NCBI GenBank assembly: GCA_017447865.1
Contig: JAFSMO010000007.1
Span: 62,001-126,000 of the forward strand
Length of the DNA: 64,000 nt
DNA from: Thermoguttaceae bacterium
GTDB taxonomy: Bacteria > Planctomycetota > Planctomycetia > Pirellulales > Thermoguttaceae
Direction of reading: 5' to 3'
In this document: piece after piece, positions 51,501 to 60,573 of the stretch
How positions within the stretch are numbered: the first letter of the stretch is position 1
How the letters are laid out: each line of letters starts with the position of its first letter
The notes under the pieces: generated by a model
What the model saw: only the letters and a program-made list of their open reading frames with translations
Database searches by the model: none
What the model was told of the DNA's origin: nothing
Translations under genes and position numbers: made by a program

Positions 51501-52009
51501 GACCCGGCACGCTGACGATCGGCGACGCCTGCGTGGTCGCGTCGAATCTGGTCGTTTCGCAAGGCGTTTTGGACTTGAGCGGCACGGTCAGCGGCCTGGA
51601 AGTTCAGGACGGCGCCTCGGCGATCCTGAACGGCACGTCCACCGGCGACATCGCGTTCAGCGGCACGTGGCTCGGCGAGCCTGGCGGGGAGGGGATGAAC
51701 CTCGAGGGTGCAATGACGTTTGAGGGCGCGCTTGACCTCCCGACCGAGATCCAGCCCGGCCTGACGATCCGGCTTTTGAGCCTCGGGACTGGCGGGACGC
51801 TGAACGGCGAATCGGACCTCACGGCCATCGCGGGCCTCTTGACGGATCGCCTTTTGGCGGACTCCGCGCGGTACTGGGACATCGTGGTTCAGGATGGCGG
51901 CATCATGGCGTTCATGTCGCCGAACAAAGTCCCGGAGCCGGCGACGTGGCTTCTGCTCGCGCTGGGCTTCGGCGGGTTGATGGTCTGGAAAAAGAGAATT
52001 AAGAAATGA
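48551..52009 (+). CDS. PEP-CTERM beta-helix surface protein, paralogue 1
   Basis: 1152 residues. The signal peptide is MHRLPLCLFLSLFAWFAGTA. The mature protein is built of autotransporter-associated beta-strand repeats (VLNFTKANTQNRSINVNAGTL, TLEIANTKTVENALTISGTG). It contains two copies of a ~240-residue module starting at xVVIQGGVLEA (DNA about 49.16-49.88 and 50.39-51.10 kb). The C terminus is VPEPATWLLLALGFGGLMVW with a basic tail. An ATG 18 bp upstream is in frame, but the three paralogues align only from 48551, and each has GGGGTTAAAA before the ATG. The next paralogue starts 20 bp downstream, so they form an operon. Probably exported and processed by an exosortase encoded elsewhere. 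Confidence 0.9.
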   Translation: MHRLPLCLFLSLFAWFAGTACASVIVNGVDTGSDTYTVKDSTDTAAVFTGSGTIIQTGSDVNPARYTGSFTGFSGVLRLTRTTGEFWFLNSPNLVKGEGKDLEMNIAADNATLVFNDPDAENPITYHFSVLNGTGTVRTSNGTLVQTCTLVLGTDTANYTPVNGNNYSGNIIQWAISGGQQSKFNLIKVGANTQILSGDNSSGVSSVEIQGGVLEAASANALGSKKVKLNGGTLRLDQAIDGINYVASSGDYTRNGTLEVNAAEGKSWRLDKYPSGANVNFVKTGAGTVIMSGNYSGNTLNSAEIKEGKIQLDATAGSALVFPKNFDVKIDKGACVEYLSNPGNNQNICYFVIDGGELISNTGQHLTVTNVTLRGGTMTGVGTSSTAYGNFLIDGKFIVDVVPGATTASQNLSEINANAVEFAFRTNSSREIQVNAGAQLDINATMVSGLNTGAINKTGDGVLNFTKANTQNRSINVNAGTLKLTGDGTLGIGSTTVSSGATLEIGPANPIPDPDSEDETATITPVKTISSNVILNGTGISNGGAMRIMGDTNFDGTDTGITLNTDASIYVGENATGTVTYAIWGKTNANTLTKTGPGTFIIATPDEKNSIKGVVIQGGVLEAATANALGAKNVKLDGGTLRLDLAINGITYAPAEGDYTPNGTIEVHADSGQSWNLDKYQTGNNINFVKTGEGTVVMTGDYHTASLKSAEIKEGKIQIDGNGNIGNAKVFPAGIEVKVDEGATVEYLTNPMAYGDICTYSLYGGELKTNMANHLTTGHVNLYGGTLTGTGGGSASYGNFLFDGNFKVYPSEEYGNVSEINADFVDFAFRNTGTKEIQVMEGAQLDVNAVVKYTSAIGTAPTAVIKSGAGVLNFTKTNTYNLPTTVKAGTLRLSEDGTLGDVSKAATVNSGATLEIANTKTVENALTISGTGVSSAGAVNFSDDGTISGAVTLGANSSINVAEGKNGTLSGSVAASNFTLTKTGPGTLTIGDACVVASNLVVSQGVLDLSGTVSGLEVQDGASAILNGTSTGDIAFSGTWLGEPGGEGMNLEGAMTFEGALDLPTEIQPGLTIRLLSLGTGGTLNGESDLTAIAGLLTDRLLADSARYWDIVVQDGGIMAFMSPNKVPEPATWLLLALGFGGLMVWKKRIKK

Positions 52010-52029
52010 CTGCTGCTTGGGGTTAAAAA

Positions 52030-54675
52030 ATGCGTCGTTTGTCACTTTGCCTTTTTTTGAGTTTGCTCGTTTTATCCGTCGGGACCGCCCGCGCGACCGT
52101 GATCGTGAACGGGACCGATACCGGATCGAATTCCTACACCGTTAAGGACTCGACGGATACCGCTGCCGTCTTTACCGGGACCGGGACGATCATTCAGACC
52201 GGATCAGGGGCAAGTCCGGCCAGATATACGGGGTCTTTTACCGGCTTTTCCGGCCTCCTGCAGCTCACGAGAACGACCGGGGAGTTCTGGTTTCTGAACA
52301 GTAAAAACCTCGTCAAAGGGGACGGCAACGACCTGGAGATGAACATTGCCGCGAACAACGCCACGCTGGTTTTTAACGATGCGGATGCGGACAATCCCAT
52401 CTCTTTCCATTTCAGCGTCCTGAACGGCCCCGGTAATATCCGCACGAGCAACGGCACGCAAGTCGCCGCCTGTACGCTCGTCCTCGGGACGGATACGGCC
52501 GGTTATGACGGCACAAAAGGCCATAATTTCTCTGGAAAAATCATAAAATGCAACCTCTCCGGCGGCGGTCAGAGCTACTTCAACCTGAAAAAAGTCGGCA
52601 CGAACACCCAGACCCTTTCCGGCGATAACACGGGGCTGGCCGGCCGGATCGATGTAGAAGGCGGGATGCTCGTTTCCAATACTTCGAAATCTCTTGGAAC
52701 GGCGCACGTGTACGTTTCCTCGGGCGCGTCGCTCTACTTCAATGACCCGCAGACCGTCGCCAACGCCATCGACTTCGCCGGCACGGGCGTGGGGAATAAT
52801 ACGGCCGCGCTGCGGGTTTACGGTAACATTACGTTTTCCGGCAACCTGACGCTTACCGCAAATTCCACGATTTACGTGGACAAAAACAAAACGAGCAAAA
52901 TCACGAACGAACTCGCAGGTGGTTCCAACGCCTACACTCTGACGAAAACCGGCTCGGGGTTCCTCACCATCGCCACCCAGGCGGACAAAAACTCGATCAA
53001 TGGCGTGGTCATTCAGGGCGGCCTTCTGGAAGCGGCCTCGGCCAACGCGCTGGGCGGGGCAACCAGCGGGAACCACGTGAAACTCGCCGGCGGCACGCTG
53101 CGCCTTTCGACGGCCGTCGGGGAGATCACTTTCGACACGACGGGCACTCCCAAGGGGGCGATCTCGGTGAATAATACGTCCACGACGCAATCGTGGGACC
53201 TGACCAACTACCTGGCCACCAAGGACATTGATTTCGTGAAGATCGGCGCGGGGACCGTCCGCATGACGGGGAATTACAGCGACAAGGCGCTGAAAAGCGC
53301 GGAGATCAGGGCAGGCCGGATCCAGATTTACGGTTCAACCGCGGAAGAAGCGCGTGTTTTCCCGGTCGGTGCGAATGTGCAGGTCAAGCAGGGCGCGTCG
53401 GTCGAGTACGTTAAAAACCCGCAGGACTACGGCGGTATTTGCACGTACACGCTCTACGGCGGCGAGCTGATCAGCAACATTTCAGGCTCCCACCTGACGA
53501 CCGGCCACGTCGGCCTTTACGGCGGTACGCTGACCGGCATTGGAAACGGCTCCAACTACGGAAACTTCCTTTTTGACGGCAACGTGATCGCCTACCAGAG
53601 CGACATCAACGGCGGCGTGAGCAACATCAACGCGTCCAAAGTCGATTTCGGCTTCCGCATCGCCAACGCGACGAAAGCGATCCAGGTCAAAGCGGGCGCG
53701 CAGCTCAACATGAACGCGGTGATCACCTCGGCGTTTGGCAGCGGCGTCACCTACATCACCAAGTCGGGTGACGGCCTTCTGGTCTTCACGAAGGCAAACA
53801 CGTACAACCTCCCGACCAACGTGAACGAAGGAACGCTGCGTCTTTCGGAAGACGGGACGCTCGGCAATGGCGCCAAGCTCGTGACGGTGAAAAGCGGCGC
53901 GACGTTGGAAGTCGCCAACACGAAGACGGTCGCCAACGCCCTGACGATTAGCGGGACCGGGGTTTCAAGTGCCGGCGCCGTGAATTTCACGAACGACGCG
54001 ACTATCAGCGGGGCCGTGACGCTCGGCGCGAACTCGTCGGTCAACGTCGCGAACGGGAAAATCGGGAAACTCACCGGCTCGGTCTCCGGCGGCTCGTACA
54101 CCCTGACGAAAACCGGGGCGGGCACGCTGAGGATCAACGCCACGGAAAGCGATTTTAACGTTCAGGACCTGGTCGTTTCCGCGGGCCGACTCGATTTTCT
54201 GGGCAACACGGCCGGCGGGATCACGGTTCAGGACGCGGTTTTCTCACCGGGAAATTCTCCCGGCGAAGCGACGGTCGAGGGCGCGTTTACGCTCAGCTCG
54301 AGCAACTCGAAACTTCTGATGGAGATCGGCGGCAAGGAAACGAACCAGAACGACTCGCTGATCATCACGGGCGACCTGAACCTGAACGACGGGCTGATTT
54401 ACCTGGAGCTGGCGGACACGTACGAACTGAACGCCGGCGAGCGGTTCACGGCGATTTTGTCCCGCCGGGATGGTTACACGCCCGAGAGCGATTTCATCCA
54501 AAAGTACGTCCGTTCCTACGTTTTCACGGACCTGGCCTACGAGCAGCTTCCGACCGGCCTCTACGCCATCACCGGCACGTTCGACCGAAATGCCGTCCCG
54601 GAACCGGCGGCGTGGCTTCTGCTCGCGCTGGGCTTTGGCGGGTTGATGGTCTGGAAAAAGAAAGTGAAGGGTTAA
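52030..54675 (+). CDS. PEP-CTERM beta-helix surface protein, paralogue 2
   Basis: 881 residues. The signal peptide (MRRLSLCLFLSLLVLSVGTA) and first ~170 residues are close to paralogue 1 (VNGTDTGSNSYTVKDSTDTAA). It has one copy of the ~240-residue module (about 53.0-53.7 kb) instead of two and a different, shorter C-terminal region (AVFSPGNSPGEATVEGAFTL), typical of the ends of autotransporter-like proteins. The sorting signal is VPEPAAWLLLALGFGGLMVW. It has the GGGGTTAAAAAA leader but no promoter of its own. With only 20 bp after paralogue 1 it is probably co-transcribed. Adhesion or matrix function is a guess. Confidence 0.9.
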   Translation: MRRLSLCLFLSLLVLSVGTARATVIVNGTDTGSNSYTVKDSTDTAAVFTGTGTIIQTGSGASPARYTGSFTGFSGLLQLTRTTGEFWFLNSKNLVKGDGNDLEMNIAANNATLVFNDADADNPISFHFSVLNGPGNIRTSNGTQVAACTLVLGTDTAGYDGTKGHNFSGKIIKCNLSGGGQSYFNLKKVGTNTQTLSGDNTGLAGRIDVEGGMLVSNTSKSLGTAHVYVSSGASLYFNDPQTVANAIDFAGTGVGNNTAALRVYGNITFSGNLTLTANSTIYVDKNKTSKITNELAGGSNAYTLTKTGSGFLTIATQADKNSINGVVIQGGLLEAASANALGGATSGNHVKLAGGTLRLSTAVGEITFDTTGTPKGAISVNNTSTTQSWDLTNYLATKDIDFVKIGAGTVRMTGNYSDKALKSAEIRAGRIQIYGSTAEEARVFPVGANVQVKQGASVEYVKNPQDYGGICTYTLYGGELISNISGSHLTTGHVGLYGGTLTGIGNGSNYGNFLFDGNVIAYQSDINGGVSNINASKVDFGFRIANATKAIQVKAGAQLNMNAVITSAFGSGVTYITKSGDGLLVFTKANTYNLPTNVNEGTLRLSEDGTLGNGAKLVTVKSGATLEVANTKTVANALTISGTGVSSAGAVNFTNDATISGAVTLGANSSVNVANGKIGKLTGSVSGGSYTLTKTGAGTLRINATESDFNVQDLVVSAGRLDFLGNTAGGITVQDAVFSPGNSPGEATVEGAFTLSSSNSKLLMEIGGKETNQNDSLIITGDLNLNDGLIYLELADTYELNAGERFTAILSRRDGYTPESDFIQKYVRSYVFTDLAYEQLPTGLYAITGTFDRNAVPEPAAWLLLALGFGGLMVWKKKVKG

Positions 54676-54799
54676 TACGGAAGGACGGCGGCTCGCCGTC
54701 CGCGCCCGGCCCGGCCGCAAAAACGGGGATGATGTTTCCGGCATCGTCCCCGTTTTCTCATTAATTTTAAAATTTTTTCCCGATTTTTCTATTTTTTTG

Positions 54800-54827
54800 T
54801 TGACTTCCCGCCCCCTTGACGTATAAT
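54800..54827 (+). promoter_or_regulatory. Promoter of the third PEP-CTERM paralogue
   Basis: TTGACT (54800-54805), 16-bp spacer ending TTGACG, TATAAT (54822-54827), then ATTCTACATGAAATAAT and GGGGTTAAAAAAA before the ATG. Closely matches the promoter at 48480. Confidence 0.88.
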
Positions 54828-54872
54828 ATTCTACATGAAATAATGGTTTAAATTCCAAATGGGGTTAAAAAA

Positions 54873-57800
54873 ATGCGTTACACATCGTTTTGCCTGTTTT
54901 TGAGTTCGTTGGTTCTTCTCGCTTCAGCGGCCAGTGCGGCGGTCATCGTGGACGGGGTCGATACCGGCCAGGATTCCTACACGGTTTCGGATGCGAACAA
55001 GGCTTCCGTCTTTACCGGCACGGGGACGCTCATCCAGACCGGGCAGGGTGGGAGTCCGCAGGTTTTTAACGGCTCTCTCACCGGCTTTTCCGGGATCCTG
55101 AAAATCACGGGAACCACCGGGCAGTACTGGATGTTCGGCGGTCCGAACATGGTCAAAGGGGCCGGCAATGACCTGGAAATGACCATCGCGCAGAACACCG
55201 TGCTGGTTCTCACCGATCCGGACGCGAGCGCCCCGATTGAATACCATTTCAGCGTTCTGAACGGCGGTGGGTCGATCCGCACGAGCAACGCCACGCAGGT
55301 CCGCACCTGCACGCTCGTCGTTGGAACGGACACGGCCGGTTATGACGGCGCGAGCGGACACAATTTCACTGGAAACATCGCCACGTGGAACATTAATCTC
55401 GGCGGACAGAGCAATTTCAACCTGAAAAAAGTCGGTACGAACACGCAGACCCTTTCCGGCAATAACTTCGGCTTTACCGCCAGTAACCGGATCGATATCG
55501 AGGGCGGAATGCTGGTTTCCAACAAATCGACCGCTCTTGGCGCCGCTCATGTGTATGTGAATCCCGGCGCGTCGCTCTATTTCAACGAGACGCAGACCGT
55601 CGCCAACACCATCGAGTTCGCCGGCACGGGCGTGGGGAATAATACGGCCGCGCTGCGGATCTACGGAAACATTACGTTTACCGGCAACCTGACGCTCAAC
55701 GCGGATTCCACGATTTACGTCCAACCCAACTATACGAGCAAAATCACGAACCAGCTCTGGGGCAAATCCCAGGCGAACACGCTGACGAAGACCGGCGGCG
55801 GGATCCTCTCCATTGCCACCCAGCCGGACGTGAACACGATCAAAGGCGTGGTCATTCAGGGCGGCGTTCTGGAGGCTGCCTCGGCTAACGCGCTGGGCGG
55901 GAACAACGTAAAGCTCGCCGGTGGCCGACTGCGCCTCAAGACGGACGTCGGCAGGATCACGTTCGCCGCCGCCGGGGACGGTTTCACTCCGTCGGGTGCG
56001 ATCGAAGTGAACGCCGCCGAGGGTGAGTCGTGGGATTTGACGAACTACCAAACCGGTGCGAATATTAAATTCGAGAAAACCGGCGCGGGGACCGTCCGCA
56101 TGACGGGGAATTACAGCGGCGGTACACTCCAAAGCATCGAGATCAAGGCCGGCAAGATCCAGATTTACGGTGATACGGCAGAAAGTGCGCGAGTTTTCCC
56201 GGCCAACGTGAATGCCGTGATCAGCCAGGGCGCTCAGGTCGAGTACCTGAAAAACTCGCAGGACTTTAATAACATTTGCCCGTACTCGATCTACGGCGGC
56301 GAGCTGATCAGCAACATTGAAGGCACCCACCTGACGGTCGGCCACGTCGGGCTTTACGGCGGTACGCTGACCGGCGTTGGGGACGGCTCCAACTACGGAA
56401 ACTTCCTCTTTGATGGAAACTTTACCGCGTACCAGACCGACATCAACGGCGGCGTGAGCAACGTCAACGCGGCCAAAGTCGATTTCGGCTTCCGAAACGG
56501 CAATGCGACGAAAGCGATCCAGGTCAAAGCGGGCGCGCAGCTCAACATGAACGCGGTGATCACCTCCGCATTTACCAGCGGCGTCGGCAACATCACCAAG
56601 ATCGGTGACGGCCTTTTGGTCTTCACGAAAGAGAACGTTTACAATCTTCCGACCAACGTGAACGAAGGAACGCTGAAACTCGCGGAAGACGGAACGCTCG
56701 GCAACGCGAGCAAAACCACGACGGTGAGCGACGGCGCGACGCTGGAGATCGCCAACGAAAAGACGCATTCCAACGCGATCACCCTTAACGGAGCCGGGGT
56801 CGCGACGACGGTCGAGGACGTGACGACGTACGCCGGCGCGCTGAATTTCACGGCCGACGCCACGCTTGACGGCATCATCACGCTCAACACGGACTCCACG
56901 ATCAACGTCGCGGAGGACAAAACCGCCCAGATCACGAACGAACTCTGGGGCAAGACGAACGCCAACACGCTGACGAAGATCGGCGCGGGGACCCTTAAGA
57001 TCGCGTCCGCGGATGAGAAAAACTCGCTCAAGGGCGTGGTCATTCAGGAGGGCGTTCTGGAAGCGGCCTCGGCCAACGCCTTGGGCGGTGCGAGCGGGAA
57101 CAACGTGACGCTCGACGGCGGAACGCTGCGCCTCTCGACCGACGTCGGCACGATGAAATTCGCGGCGGCCGAGGAAGAAGTCTTCACCCCGTCGGGAACG
57201 ATCGAGCTGAACGCCGCGGCCGGCGAGTCGTGGGATCTGGCCAACTACCAGACCGGCGAGAATATTTCCCTGGTGAAAACCGGCGCGGGGACCGTCCGCA
57301 TGTCCGGGAATTACAACGGCAAGACGCTCGAAAGCGTGAAGATCCAGGAAGGCAAGATTCAGATTTACGTCAAGGATCCGAGCGCGGCAAATCCGGAGTG
57401 GCAGGCGCTCGTTTTCCCGACCACCAGCGACGTTGAGGTTTACCAGGGGGCGGCGGTCGAGTACCTTTACAATCCAAAGCAGGCGCAGTACATTAACACG
57501 TACACGCTTTACGGCGGCGAGCTGATCAGCAACATCCCGGACAATCACCTGACGACCGGGCCCGTGAATTTCTACGGCGGCACCCTGACGGGCGTTGGGA
57601 ACGGCTCCACCGGTTACGGGAGCTTCCTCTTTGACGGCGACCTCACCGTGTACCCGAGCGACGAGTACGGGAACGTGAGCGAGATCAACGCCAATTTCGT
57701 CGATTTCGAGTTCCGCCGTGACGGAGCCGCGAGGGCGATCGACGTTAAAGAGGGCGCGCAGCTCGACGTGAACGCGAACATTAAATCCGCCGGGAAGCCC

Positions 57801-58694
57801 ATCACCAAAACGGGCGACGGCGTTCTGAACCTTACGAAGGCGAACACGTACAACCAGCCGACCAACGTGAACGGCGGGACGCTGCTCCTTTCGGAAGACG
57901 GGACCCTCGGAAACGCGAGCAAGGCCGTGACGGTTAAAGACGGTGCGACGCTGGAAATCGCCAACGGCGCGACGGTCGCCAACGCCCTGACGGTCAGCGG
58001 GACCGGTTACGACGACGCCGGCGCGGTGAATTTTACCTCGGACGGGACCCTCGGCGGAGCGGTGACGCTTGGCGCCGACACGACGATCAACGTGGCGGAC
58101 GGCAAAAATGCGACGCTTGCCGGCTCGGTCGCGGCGAGTAACTTCAGCCTGACGAAAACCGGCCCGGGCACGCTGACGGTCGGCGACGCCTGCGTGGTTT
58201 CGTCGAATCTGATCGTTTCGGAAGGCGCTTTGAACCTCAGCGGCACGGTCAACGGCCTGGAAGTTCAGGACGGCGCCACGGCGATCATGAACGGCACGGC
58301 GGACGGCGACATTACGCTCAGCGGCACGTGGCTCAACCAGATCGATCAGACTGGTCTCAGGCTCCTGGGCGATTTCACGATCGACGGCGAAATTTACATT
58401 CCGACCGAAAACGTCCCGGAGGACACGATCGTCACGCTGATGCGGCTCGAGGACGGCGCGTTGGTGAACGGCCAAACGGCCCTTGAGGACATTGCCGAGG
58501 AACTGGCGAATTACCTCACGGAAGAATCTGGGAGGGTTTGGAGCCTTACGTCTCAGAACGGTTCCATCGTCGCGATGATGGGCTCCGTTCCTCCTGGACC
58601 CGGCCCCGGACCTGGCGGTGATGTTCCGGAACCGGCGACGTGGCTCTTGCTCTTGCTGGGCTTCGGTGGGTTGATGGTCTGGAAGAAGAAATAA
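54873..58694 (+). CDS. PEP-CTERM beta-helix surface protein, paralogue 3
   Basis: 1273 residues, the longest of the set. Signal peptide MRYTSFCLFLSSLVLLASAASA; early region VDGVDTGQDSYTVSDANKAS parallels the others. Two copies of the ~240-residue module are present (about 55.85-56.56 and 57.03-57.77 kb). The region from about residue 1040 on closely matches the corresponding end of paralogue 1 (TLTVGDACVVSSNLIVSEGA). A Pro/Gly linker (PPGPGPGPGGD) precedes VPEPATWLLLLLGFGGLMVW and a basic tail. It has its own promoter. Mosaic similarity to paralogues 1 and 2 in different parts suggests recombination among them. Confidence 0.9.
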   Translation: MRYTSFCLFLSSLVLLASAASAAVIVDGVDTGQDSYTVSDANKASVFTGTGTLIQTGQGGSPQVFNGSLTGFSGILKITGTTGQYWMFGGPNMVKGAGNDLEMTIAQNTVLVLTDPDASAPIEYHFSVLNGGGSIRTSNATQVRTCTLVVGTDTAGYDGASGHNFTGNIATWNINLGGQSNFNLKKVGTNTQTLSGNNFGFTASNRIDIEGGMLVSNKSTALGAAHVYVNPGASLYFNETQTVANTIEFAGTGVGNNTAALRIYGNITFTGNLTLNADSTIYVQPNYTSKITNQLWGKSQANTLTKTGGGILSIATQPDVNTIKGVVIQGGVLEAASANALGGNNVKLAGGRLRLKTDVGRITFAAAGDGFTPSGAIEVNAAEGESWDLTNYQTGANIKFEKTGAGTVRMTGNYSGGTLQSIEIKAGKIQIYGDTAESARVFPANVNAVISQGAQVEYLKNSQDFNNICPYSIYGGELISNIEGTHLTVGHVGLYGGTLTGVGDGSNYGNFLFDGNFTAYQTDINGGVSNVNAAKVDFGFRNGNATKAIQVKAGAQLNMNAVITSAFTSGVGNITKIGDGLLVFTKENVYNLPTNVNEGTLKLAEDGTLGNASKTTTVSDGATLEIANEKTHSNAITLNGAGVATTVEDVTTYAGALNFTADATLDGIITLNTDSTINVAEDKTAQITNELWGKTNANTLTKIGAGTLKIASADEKNSLKGVVIQEGVLEAASANALGGASGNNVTLDGGTLRLSTDVGTMKFAAAEEEVFTPSGTIELNAAAGESWDLANYQTGENISLVKTGAGTVRMSGNYNGKTLESVKIQEGKIQIYVKDPSAANPEWQALVFPTTSDVEVYQGAAVEYLYNPKQAQYINTYTLYGGELISNIPDNHLTTGPVNFYGGTLTGVGNGSTGYGSFLFDGDLTVYPSDEYGNVSEINANFVDFEFRRDGAARAIDVKEGAQLDVNANIKSAGKPITKTGDGVLNLTKANTYNQPTNVNGGTLLLSEDGTLGNASKAVTVKDGATLEIANGATVANALTVSGTGYDDAGAVNFTSDGTLGGAVTLGADTTINVADGKNATLAGSVAASNFSLTKTGPGTLTVGDACVVSSNLIVSEGALNLSGTVNGLEVQDGATAIMNGTADGDITLSGTWLNQIDQTGLRLLGDFTIDGEIYIPTENVPEDTIVTLMRLEDGALVNGQTALEDIAEELANYLTEESGRVWSLTSQNGSIVAMMGSVPPGPGPGPGGDVPEPATWLLLLLGFGGLMVWKKK

Positions 58695-58698
58695 AGAA

Positions 58699-58839
58699 AT
58701 TCGGAGGGGCGGCGTCCCGCCGGTCAAGTTAATCACCTGTAAAGCGGAAAAAGCTTAGGGGGTTTTAACTTGACCGGCGGGACGCCGGCCCTCCGAATCT
58801 GAAAACTTGACCGGCGAGGACGCCGGCCCTCCGAATCTG
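58699..58839. repeat. Element C: inverted pair plus a third copy
   Basis: 58699-58732 (ATTCGGAGGGGCGGCGTCCC...) pairs with 58764-58800 (TTAACTTGACCGGCGGGACG...). 58803-58839 is a further copy in the same direction as the second (ACTTGACCGGCGAGGACGCC...). It fills the gap between the convergent PEP-CTERM and Sel1 genes, and the large stem could terminate transcription. Similar sequence is at 8699-8916 and 26813-26840. Confidence 0.85.
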
Positions 58840-58842
58840 ATT

Positions 58843-60393
58843 CTATTTTTTCTGGGTCGGAGCCTGATTTTCCATTTCAACATTTCCTACGGTGGCGAGG
58901 TAAGAAAGCGCTTCCTGATCGCCCTGGTTTGCAGCGTTCAGGGCGAGCTTGATCGCAGTCTCGCGGTTTTCTTTGACGTAAATCCCCATTTCGTAGATCC
59001 ACGAAAGAGCCGTCAACGCCGGGGCGTAGTTCTGTTTGGCCGCCGAGTTGTAGTAAACGGCCATTAATTTTTCGTCCATCGGCTTGCCGTACCCGTCGCT
59101 GTAGCATTCCCCGATCAGGAACTGCGCCACGGGGTCGCCGCCTTTGGCGGAATCTTCGAGCTGCTTCATGACGGCCGCGCCATTTTCAAGCGAAATGCTG
59201 TTCTTTTTGCAGTAATCCATGAAGATCGTGGAAGTCGGCTCCTTCATCTCCACTGCTTTGTCAAAGAGTTTCCGGGTCGTTTCTTCCTTGGAAGTAATTC
59301 CAATGCCGAACAGCGACGTGAACCCGAGCTGCTTGTAAGCGCCGGGGTTCTGCTGCTTCGCGGACTTCTGGAGGAATTCGATGGCTTTTTTGTAGTCCTT
59401 TGGAACTCCGCGGCCATTCCGGTACGCGATGGCAAGAAGGGCCTGAGCCTCGGCGTTCCCCTGATCGGCGGCCTTGGTCAGATAGTCAATCCCTTTTTTC
59501 AGGTTTTGCTCGTGATTGCAGCCCCCGAAGTAGTAAACGCCGAGCGTGAACAGTGCGTCCGTATTCCCCTGGGCGATCGCGCGTTCACCCCAGTACTTGA
59601 ATTTTTCGTAGCTCTTCGGGATGATCCCGTCCCCCAGAAAGAACGCGGAGGAAATTTCGTAGCAGTCATTCGCGGTGATCGTGATTTTTTTCAGGAGCTC
59701 GGGAATGCTTTTTTCTCCGTTCATTCCGGCAATTTCCAGCCAAACGACGCCGTCAGAAACCTTTTTCTGATCGACGAGAGTTCCGCCGAGCGTCATTTGC
59801 GCGTTCACGTCACCTTGAGCGGCCGCGAGAGAAAGCAGGGTCAGGCCCTCTTCGAACTCCTTGGAACCGGCCTTCAGCGTGTTGACGTAGTACGACCCAA
59901 GAGCGGTCTGGGCCGGAACGAAACCCTGGTCCGCCGACTTCTTCAGGAGCGGAATGGCTTCATTCGTTTTCTTCTCTTCAAACAGCAGGGAGGCGTACTC
60001 GAACTGGGCCTCCGCGTATCCGCCGTTGGAAGCGTTGATCAGCAGTTTCTTGCCGAGTTCCTCATTTTTGGGGAGACCGCGGCCTTCCATGCAGAAAACG
60101 GAAAGGATGTACTGCGCCTGGTAGTTTTTTTGTTTCGCGGACATCTGGAGCCATTTGAGCGCTTCCTTATCGTCCTGTTTCACGCCCCCTTCACCCAGGG
60201 AATAGCACAATCCGACGATTAATTGCGATTCGGCGTCTCCCTGTTCCGCCTTGGCTTTGCATTCAGCGAAATTGAAATCGGAGGAGGCTTTTTCTTGCGC
60301 GGAAACGTTCGTCAAAGAAAGAGCAAAAATGAGTGCCAGTGAAGCGAAAAGAAACCGTGCGACCCAAAAAAGCCGGTAATACGTGGAAGTCAT
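58843..60393 (-). CDS. Secreted Sel1-like repeat protein
   Basis: 516 residues. The N terminus has a signal peptide or anchor (LFWVARFLFASLALIFALSL). The rest is a chain of about ten Sel1/TPR-like repeats of 35-38 residues with the usual AEQGDAESQLIVGLCYSLGEG pattern. Examples are GNTDALFTLGVYYFGGC, GNAEAQALLAIAYRNGRGVP and GDPVAQFLIGECYSDGYGKP. Such proteins bind other proteins in signalling or secretion and have no catalytic site. It is divergent from nothing nearby; the 180-bp gap upstream shows no clear promoter. The partner is unknown. Confidence 0.88.
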   Translation of the reverse strand: MTSTYYRLFWVARFLFASLALIFALSLTNVSAQEKASSDFNFAECKAKAEQGDAESQLIVGLCYSLGEGGVKQDDKEALKWLQMSAKQKNYQAQYILSVFCMEGRGLPKNEELGKKLLINASNGGYAEAQFEYASLLFEEKKTNEAIPLLKKSADQGFVPAQTALGSYYVNTLKAGSKEFEEGLTLLSLAAAQGDVNAQMTLGGTLVDQKKVSDGVVWLEIAGMNGEKSIPELLKKITITANDCYEISSAFFLGDGIIPKSYEKFKYWGERAIAQGNTDALFTLGVYYFGGCNHEQNLKKGIDYLTKAADQGNAEAQALLAIAYRNGRGVPKDYKKAIEFLQKSAKQQNPGAYKQLGFTSLFGIGITSKEETTRKLFDKAVEMKEPTSTIFMDYCKKNSISLENGAAVMKQLEDSAKGGDPVAQFLIGECYSDGYGKPMDEKLMAVYYNSAAKQNYAPALTALSWIYEMGIYVKENRETAIKLALNAANQGDQEALSYLATVGNVEMENQAPTQKK

Positions 60394-60529
60394 GAATTAA
60401 TTCCTTGTAAAAACGAGCAATAGAAACGGAATAAACCGAAATACGAAAAAAATCGGCAATATTGCTTTTCTTCTTTATCGTCTTAAAATCCAAAAAAGTG
60501 AAATAAAATTTGGGAGGGAAAAAATCAGT

Positions 60530-60568
60530 ACGTCAAAAAAAGAAAAGCGCCGCGATTATGACGGCGCT
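60530..60568 (-). terminator. Terminator of the large membrane protein gene
   Basis: AGCGCCG...CGGCGCT stem (60546-60568) just after the stop at 60574, followed on the minus strand by TTTTCTTTTTTTG. Confidence 0.8.
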
Positions 60569-60573
60569 CAAAA

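Noticed and set aside
48551..58694. Autotransporter (type V secretion) proteins
   Set aside because: The passenger-like beta repeats fit, but the C termini are PEP-CTERM signals with one hydrophobic helix, not a beta-barrel domain.
54924..58736. A 1270-residue open frame antisense to PEP-CTERM paralogue 3
   Set aside because: The plus strand has signal peptide, repeats and PEP-CTERM signal. The antisense product is Arg/Val/Asp-rich with no features and mirrors the repeat structure.
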